Origin: Ambrosia x helenae
Taxonomy: Eukaryota; Streptophyta; Magnoliopsida; Asterales; Asteraceae
Assembly (NCBI GenBank): GCA_030844895.1
Contig: CM061224.1
Location: forward strand, 71,742,567 to 71,806,566
DNA length: 64,000 bases
Reading direction: 5' to 3'
In this document: piece by piece, positions 23,438 through 33,789 of the stretch
How the letters are laid out: every line of letters starts with the position of its first letter
Position numbering within the stretch: the first letter of the stretch is position 1
Program-made: the position numbers and the translations under genes
The notes under the pieces: generated by a model
Told to the model about the DNA's origin: nothing
The model's database searches: none
The model's input: only the letters and a program-made list of their open reading frames with translations

Positions 23438-23916
23438 TGAGAATCCGGTTAAGAACCGAATTCATGGATCGATTACGCAAAAACAACTCGGTTTCAGACG
23501 GGAGATTCGAGACGAGACAGAAACATACGATAACAAAGTCATCACAGATTCATATTAATTCAGAAACGGTTACAGACACTGTCATCAGTAGGATAAACAT
23601 ATATCTCGGGGCCGGGGGAGGTCGGGAATTACCTCCCCCTTAAGAGCATTCAAAGCACAAACTCAAATCTACAAATGAAAACCAACACATGAGATTGCTA
23701 TTTATAGTCCAAAACCATAAGCCACCTTCGCCCATTTAATGAGGTCGAATGTGGAACTTTTCCACATTCGCACCATCACAAATGGTCGAATCTAGCTTAA
23801 ATTTTGGTCTATATTTACAAATGCATCAGATCCATATAATGCCCTTATGGATCACCACAATCTCATGTAATACAATACAAAGACTCAATCCTAGTCTATT
23901 TGACAGTGCATCAACA
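23438..23916 (-). repeat. LTR of another Sirevirus family (unpaired)
   Basis: Starts TGAGAATCCGG right after GTATT and ends GCATCAACA, with TATA (plus strand CTATTTATAG near 23700) oriented for the minus strand. Its 479 bp have the same style as the solo LTR at 42316-42851, including a TTCGCCCA...GGTCGAATG hairpin. A 9-bp inverted repeat (GGGGGAGGT / ACCTCCCCC) is at 23614-23639. The base after its end is not a matching target duplication. Confidence 0.55.
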
Positions 23917-23922
23917 ATTCTT

Positions 23923-24457
23923 TGTATGTGCATGAAAGGATCGTATAACAACAAAGAATGATCAAACAAGTTAGTTTTAGGTGCGGAAACCCTAAAACTA
24001 TCACAAAATAATAGTCAAACAGATTAAAACACACAGATCATCATTTTCAAAAGCTTTTCATTAATTAACAACTCGATTACACGTTGAAATATGATTACAA
24101 ACAAGGTATGAACGTTAAAAGAGTTAAACAAAACACTAGAGAGAATATCAGAAAGTGGAGGGAATAATAATGACCAAAAGTTACATTCAAAAATCAAACT
24201 TGTCTATTTATAGACTGCACATTCGCCCAAATTGATTGTGCGAATGTGCAGGTTCGCCCAAACTGATTGGTCGAACCAAGTTCTACAATAAACTAAATTC
24301 ACATTCGTCCAAGTCTTCTTCCTTCGCACCCTTTCTTCTTCCTTCGTACCTACAAAAACCCTCCTTCGCACCTTCATATTCTCCTTCGCACCAACGACAT
24401 CTACCAAAACAAGTGTGTTGTTCAATCCGAAGCATTAGTCGCACTTTTGCATCTACA
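23923..24457 (-). repeat. Sirevirus 3' LTR
   Basis: 535 bp, TGTATGTGC...GCATCTACA on the plus strand. It abuts a minus-strand purine tract (plus AACTCCCCCTCGAC at 24458-24471). The plus strand shows repeated CTTCGCACC and TTCGCCCAAA motifs at 24230-24400. Confidence 0.93.
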
Positions 24458-24470
24458 AACTCCCCCTCGA

Positions 24471-26885
24471 CTATTGCTTGGATTGCTGTCTACGTTGTTC
24501 GTCCATTCTAATATTCATCAGTCTGATATGTCGTTGAATCTTTTGTTCTCTCGTCAACACCGGTTCCTGAAATTGCTTTTGCTTCTTCGTTTTCAGTTCA
24601 GGCACCTTTTGCTTTTCAACAAACTTTCCCAGCTTCTCGCCATAGTCACACCCAGCATTAATGTCATATGCAAAGCACAGAAATACCACACGTTGGTACT
24701 TTCCTGCTTGCTCAGCATCCTTCGCATCAGAATAGATCGGATTGTAGAACAACATGATTATATCCTCATGTGAACAGTTTATTAACCACATGGGATCAAA
24801 AATGTGTACTTTCTTGTAGTTCTTCTCTCCGTCTTTCAACACAATCACGGCCTCTGCTATTTTCCAATCGTAATACCACCAGATGAAATCTTTGGCGAAG
24901 TGTTGTGGGATAGGCAACAAAGGAATCTTTTTCAACACTCGCGGTGGTTTGTACTTTAACGTCACCTTGGGCATACCTGTAATCTGATCAATATCCTTCT
25001 TGTGAACAATTCGTTTAGGATATTGTGGTTTAAACAAATCCCACTTGGTTCGGCTTTCTCTAGTCATTTTCTCAGCAAAGTAGGTAATCTGACTATTTGA
25101 CGCTCCCGTTAAACGGTGACGACAAATATCACGGATTGCCCAATAGGGAAGAGTCTTCAAATGATGAAATTTATCGAAGTATAAGATTCCCTTCTCCCAC
25201 TTTACTGCAATACATCTCAATTCTTTAACAAACTTCCAGGCCAAAGCACGACCTTTGAAAATACCACTATGAAGTTTGTAAAAGCTTCCTTGAATTTCAG
25301 CTTTCGGACGATTGTTTTCTTTTTCTTTCAACTTCTTCAAGAATTCTTTCAAACTCTCCGACTGCTCGAACCGTGGTTTGTCATGCCCTTTAAAGATTTC
25401 GTCTTCAAACGCTTTGCTCTTCTCTTTCGCTAGTTTCTCGGCATGGTTTAGCAATTCATCTGAGAATCCAGGAAATCCACAATCTTGATTAGTCTTGAAG
25501 TATTGTGGATACTCCTCACTCGTAATATCTTCCATTTCAACTTCCTCAAACGCAGGAACATCACGGTCATCAGAATGATTCCCGGCTTCCTTCTCAGGTA
25601 TCTTCGGAATGAAATTGTCAGCAAGTAATTCTTCCAAAGTCTTTCCTACTTGCTTTGCTAAACCCTCAAGTATCTCTTTTGAAATCGCCGCAGAAACTTC
25701 CCCATCCTCAAGATCAGGGTCATCAAACTCCAACTCAAATAGTTTATTGCTCGACTCAAATATCTCTGGAAATCTGCTAGTCATGTCGATCGTCCAGACT
25801 CGATCAGTGAGCATCTGGCGATACATGTTCTTATCGTCTTCAGATAACGATTGCAGTTTCTCATTCCAGAATATATCTTCATCAACATTCTCTCCAGGAG
25901 CCTTAGAGCTCGACTCTCCACCCTTACTTGAGTCACGCTTCTCATATGTAAACTTGTCAGCGTTATCATCATCATCATCACTACTATCATCAAAAGAAGA
26001 GCCGTTTCCATCACTTGAACCATCATCTGAACCTCCATCATCCTTATCATCTTTCTTCTTCTTCTTTGTATCATTTCCTGCATCTTCATCAAGTTCTTCA
26101 TCTTCTTCTTCATCAGATGGTTCGAAATCAACCTGTTCTTCTTCTCTTTCCTTATCTACTTCACCAGCTTGAAGTTGAGGAGCTTGAGAGTACAAGTTCT
26201 TGATCAAATCATCCATATGCTTGTTACTCTTTTTCAACTGTTTGTTCTCCTCCTTCAAGACGATAATTCTCCTGGTGTTTCGTTGCTCGTGCTTCAGCAA
26301 CTTCTTATTCTCTCTTTTCAATCTCTTAATCGTTTTCTTCAAAGCTTCATTATCATCAGCTGATGTGACTACGACCTCCAACATCTTCTTATCATTAGAC
26401 TTTAACTGCTCGATCTCAGTTTGTTGTTTGTTGATTAGATTCATCATCTCAGACAATCTCTGATTCACAGCACTCATAATGTCACTATCCACCGAAACTT
26501 TCTTCTTCATTGGTGGTTCAACAACATCAGGCAGTTTGCCTTTTCTGATCTTCTTGAGCACGTTATCCAATGCCTCATTAACCTCATCCATAGGTATATC
26601 TTCAGTCTGTTGTGTGCTCGATGTTGTCGCAGTCTTTTGCTTCTTCTGTGCTGGTGCAGTAACCGGTGACTTAGAACTAGTAGCCGGTGGTAGTTTCTTA
26701 CCAGCTATCAATGATTCAATCTCTTTCTTCCTTTTGATACTCGGCTTCTCCTGTTTCTTCTTCTTCTTAGCAGCTTGCACAGGAGAACCAGTAAAAGTCT
26801 CATCTACATTCATAATCAACTCATCTTCATCAACTGGGATAGGACTCTTGTTCCCTTGATCTTCAACGTTCTGGCTAGCAGACAC
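24471..26885 (-). pseudogene. Extra (env-position) ORF, C-terminal part
   Basis: 804 codons in the frame after the break near 26990. The order is: basic and Ser/Thr-rich segment, a coiled coil (NKQQTEIEQLKSNDKKMLEV, then basic repeats around LKRENKKLLKHEQR), a very acidic stretch (EDEELDEDAGND, DDGSSDGNGS), then a C-terminal folded-looking region ending basic. No membrane segment or fusion-peptide-like region is visible, so an envelope role is not supported by the sequence. The equivalent protein in the second copy (48118-51699) is unbroken, at roughly 90% identity by eye. Confidence 0.8.
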
Positions 26886-26988
26886 ACCAGCCTCAGTGGC
26901 CTTGGGCGTGGTGGTCTCTACCGTCTCAGCATCTGAATTCCAACTTCATCTTCCTGCGTCTCTTCTGAATCAACAGACGCTTCATCAA

Positions 26989-28044
26989 CTAAATGTAACC
27001 CTTCTTCGCCATGCTCTTATGTCTTCTTGGCGTGCTTTTCTTCTTTTCGGGTTCAGTAACCTCTAACCTTATCTCCTTTTTCTTTGTCTTTCCACTCTTT
27101 GCGCCAACATTCACAACTTGTCTTTTGCGTTTTGCATCAGGATCAACATGATGTAATGGGTTATCAGGATCAGAATCACTGTTTGCATGTCTCACAAGCC
27201 CTTCACCCGGATCTGTATAATCAACTCTAGCTAGGTGTCCAAATAAACGTCTTACTGGAGGACGTTCATCAACTGACAATCCCTTATACGCCTTCATCCT
27301 AGCGAGTGTATTCAGCGACATATGTTCCTGAACAACAATGTGCTTAGGATCTCTTTTCAGCTCCTTATACTTGTGGTCAAACACCATCTGGAGGAAACGA
27401 GGATATAAAAGAAACTTAAGATTCCTCGTGCCGTTCACAGGCTCTAGTAAATGAGACATCAGCATGCCTGAAACATTGAACGGTTTGTTCAATACTAAGG
27501 CAACCATCATAGAACTGATGCTCTTTCTCATCAAATCATATCCTCCAGCTGCAGATCCGAATACATGAATCAAAACATGTGCCAGATATTTGAATTGGGG
27601 GCACAGTTTTCCCTTATGCAATGAACCGTCAGTGATTGGTCCATTGTATTTCATTCTGAGAAAGCACTTTCGCTGATCCATAAAACTGAACTCCTTAGGA
27701 TCTGTCGGCTCATCATCTAAGTTCAACGCTTCTCTCAGATCTTCTTCACAAACAATGACTCTCTGTCCTTGAATCTTGCTCGTCAAACATGATTCGCACT
27801 TCCAGAAATCAAGCTTCGCATTCGACCAAAATTCTTGCATCATATCCCTGTAGATAATCGTCGGTGTAGCAATAGCATCTATCACCCTGCATCTCTTCAA
27901 GAAATCAATAATACCAACGAACTCTGTATGCTTCTTCACCTCTCCGAGATACGCACAGCAGTTATGCGCATTCTCGAAATCTAAAAGCTTGGCAGGCTGT
28001 GATGATGATCCAGCTTGTTCCGTCGTCTTCTCTTGTTCGGACAT
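26989..28044 (-). pseudogene. Extra (env-position) ORF, N-terminal part
   Basis: The start chosen is the ATG at 28042-28044 (MSEQEKTTEQAG), because eight bases upstream lies a strong splice acceptor; the upstream 18 codons of the open frame are intronic T-rich sequence. The domain has a Cys-containing core (FENAHNCCAYLGEVKKH, FWKCESCLTSKIQGQR) and a conserved GSAAGGYDLMRKSISSMM segment. It ends at 26989 after MAKKGYI because of a one-base loss relative to the second copy. Its function is unknown; related N-terminal domains occur in extra ORFs of other plant Sireviruses. Confidence 0.8.
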
Positions 28045-28052
28045 CTTTAAAT

Positions 28053-28774
28053 CTGCAAAACAAACAAAAACACACGTTAAAAATCGACAAAATTTCAAAC
28101 TTGAAAAGTTTTGGTAATGAACCTTCTCTTTCGCCCAAACGGGGGTACGAAAGAGATTTCACAAGGTACGAATGAGAAAAATAAAGGGTACGAATGTATG
28201 GTTTTTGATAAAATGTTTCATTCGCCCAAATATTCTTCATTCGACCGTTTGTTTATCTCCTTCGCCCATTCGTAATGGTCGAAGGTGACTGTTCTAAATT
28301 TGAATTTTCAATTTTGATTTTAAGTGTTTCTGATCATGTCCATTTGATTGAAACAGATCCTAATGATGCCGATTAACCTTTCAAAACTAACAAATACATC
28401 AATTGTTCATTATATATGTGTTTTCAATTGAAACTAGGGTTCGAACCATAACAGTTGATCAATTGATCATACTGTTAGTTTTAAAACCATGATTTTTGAT
28501 TATTCTCCCCTAAAACACATATGTAATGAAACCTAATCAATAATTGTCACAATGAGTTCAAATATAATCAGTTTGATGGTTAGGGCTCGAAACATAAAAC
28601 AGGGATTTAATCCTGTAATCCAAGATGTTAACCTGTGAAAAATAGTGCAAAATGATCAGTAAGAAGTGCCGAACACAATGGAATGGTTCAAAAGAATCAA
28701 GCAACAAGGTGAGGTTAGAGTGAAAAATCCAAAAAATTTGAATGGGGTTCGAATGAGACAGATGGGTTTATATA
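28053..28774 (-). promoter_or_regulatory. Internal promoter and 5'-UTR intron of the extra ORF
   Basis: On the minus strand: TATATAAA at 28767-28774 within GCCTATATAAACCC; an exon-1 region 28740-28633 with no ATG and rich in C/T; a donor CACAG|GTTAAC at 28633/28632; and an acceptor after a T-rich tract, TTTTGCAG at 28053, nine bases before the ATG. The intron is 580 bp. The second copy has all these elements at matching positions. No transcript evidence is available here; the model is an inference from signals and spacing. Confidence 0.55.
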
Positions 28775-30354
28775 GGCATACTCCTTCGCCCATTCTATAC
28801 ATACGAAGGAGAAACTTTTGTCTCCTTCGACCCTAGTGAAAGGTTCGAATGAGCCAAAAGGGTTCGAATGAGATAAATGATCATGAACACTCTCCTTCGC
28901 CCATATAGAACATACGAAGGAACATGTAAAATCCCACATTCGACCAACCGAATGGGCGAATGAGAAATGGGATTTTTGAAAATTTTTCAAATCTCAAAAA
29001 CGAGTCCCGGTCCAATTATTTTCCAACTTTTAAGCATCCAACAATCATATTTTCACATTTTAAAAGTTACAAAGCTCAAATGGTGTATCAAGGTTTAGAA
29101 AATCGACATCAACCACCATCAGTTATCAAAAATAAGATGGAAATGAAAAATCTTTTTGGATTTTCTAAAGTTTATGCTAAAACACACCTAAAATCTTTTT
29201 GAGTTTTGTAATTTTTGACGAGAAAATAAACTGCAGAAATGTAAATGAAAAACTGTAAATGTTTTTGGAATTTCCAGTAAAGGGATCATATCAGTTTTTG
29301 AGAAATCTGATCACACCGTTGATCTTTTTGAAATATTATCATTAAAGACAATGTGTGATCTGGCAATTGCTGATATTGTGATCCACATAAACTCACATGC
29401 AGACTTTTGTGCAATGCTTTAAACTGATACTGATATTTATAGTATAAACGCAATTGTCTGTGGTTCCCACGCACACGACATACTCCCGTATCAAGAAGTA
29501 AATGCACAAAGACTCAATGTAAAGCGTGATTATGCTTTCGTCGTCTGTAATTGTACAAGATATAATGCATAGAGGTATACAGGTCAGCAAATTAATGCAG
29601 CAAAGTAACATATGCACTATACCAGGTTGAGGACTGATATTAATCATGATTTGCATCAGTGATCAATACGATGTAATAGATAATCTTTGATCATCATATA
29701 ACATGGAAAGTTCCTCAATTCGGTAACTTTAGGATTTGGCATATAGCTCTTTTATAAAGACACCCTGTCTGATCTAGGTCCGTAATGACTTACAGCAGAA
29801 GATCAGAGAGGCTATCCCCAGACAACTAATAACATAACGACCCTAAACCTCCGAGTTTTGTACAAATACCCTATCAAACGAAATTACGGTACTAAGACCA
29901 TATGCCCATGAGGAGTTCATCCACACATCAATTCGTTTGATATGTATGTATCAGGCACGCAGTAATAGGTCTACGAAGCCTATCAGCACATCGCACAGAC
30001 TCAGACACACGCCCTATATAGCAGTACATTACTTAGAATGTGTCAGATCCCCACTGATGTACTATCATTTCCCTTTATACTCCAGGAAATCATTTTAGAT
30101 TTTTCTGATTTTTATAGATTTTCGAATTTACTGATCCCAAGGATAAGCTGGAGCATTTCAAATATGTGACTGCCCAGATATCGTTTGTTCACAGAAATCT
30201 GACGGCATTAATCTAAGGGAAGAAGATATAGCAGTCAGCAAAGAAATTTTCTAATTTTTATGGATTTTGAAATTTTTCAATGTTTTTGGATTTTCGAAAT
30301 TTTTCTGAAAAACAGTAAAAATGTAAACTAAAAAGTGATAGACTGAGGTGGTGA
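28775..30354 (-). other. Spacer between pol and the extra ORF promoter
   Basis: Non-coding in all frames. 28775-28975 contains several TTCGCCCAT / TTCGACC motifs on the plus strand. 29280-30350 is almost identical to 52930-54000 in the second copy. It may hold the pol 3' end and upstream control of the extra ORF. Confidence 0.6.
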
Positions 30355-33300
30355 TCAGTCCTGTTTTTCTTTAATACCATTAGCTTTTAAAAGATAATCA
30401 AATCTGGATTTGTCAAAAGCTTTGGTAAAAAGATCTGCGCGTTGGTAATCAGTGTGGATTTTGACCATATCGATCAACTCTTTAGCATAACAATCACGGA
30501 TAAAATGATATTTAATCCGGATATGTTTAGCCTTTGAGTGATTTACTAAGTCTTTTGTTAATGCGATTGCGGCCTCATTATCACAGTAAATAGGGATTTT
30601 AAGAAATTGCAAACCGTAATCCACCATCTGTTGTTGGATCCAAAGAACCTGTGAGCAGCAGCTCGATGCTGAAACGTATTCTGCTTCACATGTGGATAGT
30701 GCAACTGCGGTTTGTTTCTTGCATTGCCAGGTCACGAGCCTGCTCCCCATAAACTGACATCCAGCCGTTGTGGATTTGCTGTCTTTGTCACAGCCGCCCC
30801 AATCTGCATCACTAAAAGCGATTAGGTCAAAATTATCATCATGAGGGTACCACAGTCCTTTCGATGGACAACCCTTCAGATATCTAAGGATACGCTTGAC
30901 AGCTGCAAGATGACTCTGTTTCGGCTTCGATTGATATCGCGCACAAAGACATGTCGCAAACATTATATCAGGTCTAGACGCTGTGAGATACATCAGAGAT
31001 CCGACGATTGCTCTGTATGTAAATGGATCAGTCAGCTCCCCCTTAAGATCAACTCCAATCCCGTGATTGGGCTGTATCGGGGTATCCATCGGCTTCGAAT
31101 CATCCATCTGGAATCGGCTCAAGACTTCAGAAACGTATTTCGTCTGGTGAATAAAGATCCCCGTTGGTCTTTGCTCCACCTGCAAGCCTAGGAAAAACTG
31201 CATTTCTCCCATTGCGCTCATTTCGAACTTTTCCTGCATAACTTTTTCAAATTCCCTGCACAGAAGTTCGTTAGTTGACCCGAAAATAATATCATCAACA
31301 TAAATTTGTACAAGAAGCAAATCATCTCCTGCTCGTTTCGTGAACAGTGTGCAGTCTACCAGTCCGCGTTTGAATCCTTTCGAGAGAAGATACGTGCTCA
31401 GCTCCTCATACCATTGTCTCGGAGCCTGGTGCAACCCGTAGAGAGCTTTGTTTAACACATAAACCTTATCCCGGTGAATAGGGTCCTCAAAGCCTGGCGG
31501 TTGACCTACGTAAACTTCCTCTTTGACCACACCGTAAAGAAATGCGCTCTTTACATCCATCTGATACACCTTAAATTTCTTCCATGATGCAAACGCTAGG
31601 AACATTCGGATAGCTTCCAAGCGTGCAACCGGTGCATAGATTTCATTGTAGTCGATTCCCTCAACCTGATGAAAACCTTGAACGACCAAACGAGCTTTGT
31701 TTCGCACTATGACTCCTCTATCATCCTTCTTGCACTTAAACACCCATTTGGTTCCAATTTTCTTTCTTCCAGGGGGCAAATCTGTCAGTGTCCATACACC
31801 GAGTTTCTGGAATTGTAATAACTCCTCCTGCATTGCTTCCACCCAGGCATCATCCAAAAGAGCATCCTTGTATGTCCGCGGCTCGACCTGCGAAACATAA
31901 CAAGCGAAAGACCAGTCATTTTGAAAACCAGATTTCTGTATTTTGGCATATAAAGCAAGGTTGCCAATATTTTCTGGTGCTTGAGCATTTCTCAACTGCC
32001 CTCTTGTCATCACGCTGCTACCAGGATCACCAATAACTTGTTCAAGTGGGTGTATCCGATGTATCCGAGATTCCGGATAATCAGGTACTTGTACTCTCGT
32101 TTGAGTTGTCAAATTCTCGGTAGAAACCAGATCATTACCCACATTCGATGTTGAGGCATCAGTATTAGTTGGGTTCACTGGTGGTGTCACTGTAACATTG
32201 TCCAAAATAGCTTCACTTGTTGCATCATCGTCTTCATCTTCTGAATCTGATGAATTAAGCGTTGTGGAAGCTTCTTGGAACACCTCTTCTTCCATCACAG
32301 GAGCAGTGGTATCATTAGAAGCTGCTTGAGGATTTACCGTGATCGGATGCACTAACGGTGAAGTCACGGCGTTTTCGACCTTGTAATATAAGCGAAGTAC
32401 AGCTTCTTCAACCATGCTATCTAGATTGAATGATTCAAAGAAATCTTTGTAATCAAACATCCAATCTGGACCTCCTCCCTGTACATTTTGTGTATATTTT
32501 TGAACTTCGACGTTAGCCCACTCCTCGACTTTTCTAGTTCTTTTGTTGAATACCCGTTTTAGTGGGGTTGCATATCCAACAAAATAACCTTCTTCAGCCT
32601 TTGGTGCGAACTTCTCCGAAGGATTCAGCATTGTACACGGGGCACCAAATGGTTCTAGATACTCCAGATTCGGCTTGCGTCGGTTCAACAGCTCATAAGA
32701 AGTTTTGCCAAACTTCTTCACTGTCAAAACACGATTTAAAGTGTAACATGCTGCGTAAATAGCTTCGTTCCAGAACATAACTGGAAGATTTGAATCCGCA
32801 AGCATAGTTCTCGCCGTCTCGATTAGAGTCCTGTTCTTTCTCTCTGCGACACCGTTCTGCTGGGGTGTATACGGAGCGCTATATTCATGATGAATTCCCT
32901 TGTTTGCACAAAGATCCTCCATCTGAGCGTTTTTGAACTCCGTCCCATTGTCACTCCGGATTCGTTTGATCTTCAGACCATATATATTCTCCAGACGTGT
33001 AAACAGAACCTTCAGGTTGTCAAAAGTGTCGCTTTTCTGATGCAAGCACATGACCCATGAAAATATAGAATAATCGTCAGTCACCGCAAGACAGTACAAC
33101 TCCCCGGCATGACTTTTACGTCTGACTGGATCGAATAAATCCATATGCAAACGCTCAAGCGGCAGTTCAACGGAATTGACTTTCTTTGGTCTATGGGCCT
33201 GTTTGTGCTGCTTTCCCTTTTTGCAACTAACACACTTGTCATTCAAATGGAAGTGTTTCACATTAACTCCCGTGACAAGTTCATTCTTCACTAACTGGTT

Positions 33301-33789
33301 CATCTTTCGCAAATGGATGTGTCCCATTCTCCTGTGCCACATAATAGATTCTTTTTCTGTAGCCTTAGAGAGGAAACACGTGACTTGGCCATGGGTGGTC
33401 ATTGCTTTGGACATATCTAGAATATACAAGTTGTTTACTCTCGGTGCCTTCAGCATCACCCACTCTTTCGGAAGTTCAAACCCAGGTTTCAAGATGTAGC
33501 AGGATTTGTCATCAAAATACACAGAAAATTGTTTATCACAAATTTGACTAACACTGAGCAGATTATAATCTATCTGTTTCACATATGATATCCGCTCAAA
33601 TGTCACGACCCCATTGCTTACACTACCCTCCATTGTAATGTAGCCTCCCTTATTACCAGCAAATGCCACATAACCTCCGTTAATGTTTTTGATATCAAAG
33701 AGTAACGTGAGGTCCCCTGTCATGTGACCAGAAGCTCCACTGTCAACAATCCATAGGCTGCTAACAGGGCCAGCTGGAGCTCCCTGCAC
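30355..33789 (-). CDS. Sirevirus pol: protease, integrase, RT, RNase H
   Basis: 1144 codons without internal stop. Protease motif DSGASGHMTG is at residues 16-25, followed by the integrase zinc finger (HRRMGHIHLRK ... CVSCKKGKQHK). The catalytic core has D near 217 (LHMDLFDPV), D near 279 (RSDNGTEF) and E near 316 (NGVAERKNR). RT has YVDDIIFGS at about 830, and RNase H has ADWGGCDKDSKSTTAG and STCEAEYVSAS. The order integrase before RT defines Ty1/copia. Compared with the second copy, residues just after the first catalytic Asp (Gly to Asp) and in DDYSxFSW (Arg to Ile) are changed. The first codon is uncertain: the frame is +1 relative to gag and opens with GTG. Confidence 0.93.
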   Translation of the reverse strand: MQGAPAGPVSSLWIVDSGASGHMTGDLTLLFDIKNINGGYVAFAGNKGGYITMEGSVSNGVVTFERISYVKQIDYNLLSVSQICDKQFSVYFDDKSCYILKPGFELPKEWVMLKAPRVNNLYILDMSKAMTTHGQVTCFLSKATEKESIMWHRRMGHIHLRKMNQLVKNELVTGVNVKHFHLNDKCVSCKKGKQHKQAHRPKKVNSVELPLERLHMDLFDPVRRKSHAGELYCLAVTDDYSIFSWVMCLHQKSDTFDNLKVLFTRLENIYGLKIKRIRSDNGTEFKNAQMEDLCANKGIHHEYSAPYTPQQNGVAERKNRTLIETARTMLADSNLPVMFWNEAIYAACYTLNRVLTVKKFGKTSYELLNRRKPNLEYLEPFGAPCTMLNPSEKFAPKAEEGYFVGYATPLKRVFNKRTRKVEEWANVEVQKYTQNVQGGGPDWMFDYKDFFESFNLDSMVEEAVLRLYYKVENAVTSPLVHPITVNPQAASNDTTAPVMEEEVFQEASTTLNSSDSEDEDDDATSEAILDNVTVTPPVNPTNTDASTSNVGNDLVSTENLTTQTRVQVPDYPESRIHRIHPLEQVIGDPGSSVMTRGQLRNAQAPENIGNLALYAKIQKSGFQNDWSFACYVSQVEPRTYKDALLDDAWVEAMQEELLQFQKLGVWTLTDLPPGRKKIGTKWVFKCKKDDRGVIVRNKARLVVQGFHQVEGIDYNEIYAPVARLEAIRMFLAFASWKKFKVYQMDVKSAFLYGVVKEEVYVGQPPGFEDPIHRDKVYVLNKALYGLHQAPRQWYEELSTYLLSKGFKRGLVDCTLFTKRAGDDLLLVQIYVDDIIFGSTNELLCREFEKVMQEKFEMSAMGEMQFFLGLQVEQRPTGIFIHQTKYVSEVLSRFQMDDSKPMDTPIQPNHGIGVDLKGELTDPFTYRAIVGSLMYLTASRPDIMFATCLCARYQSKPKQSHLAAVKRILRYLKGCPSKGLWYPHDDNFDLIAFSDADWGGCDKDSKSTTAGCQFMGSRLVTWQCKKQTAVALSTCEAEYVSASSCCSQVLWIQQQMVDYGLQFLKIPIYCDNEAAIALTKDLVNHSKAKHIRIKYHFIRDCYAKELIDMVKIHTDYQRADLFTKAFDKSRFDYLLKANGIKEKQD

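Noticed and set aside
25609..26172. Plus-strand 187-codon Ser-rich frame
   Set aside because: Mirror of the acidic Asp/Ser-rich coding stretch on the minus strand; codon bias artefact.
24471..28044. Envelope glycoprotein
   Set aside because: Position is env-like, but there is no signal peptide, no membrane helix and no cleavage-like site; the protein looks intracellular with coiled coil and acidic tract.
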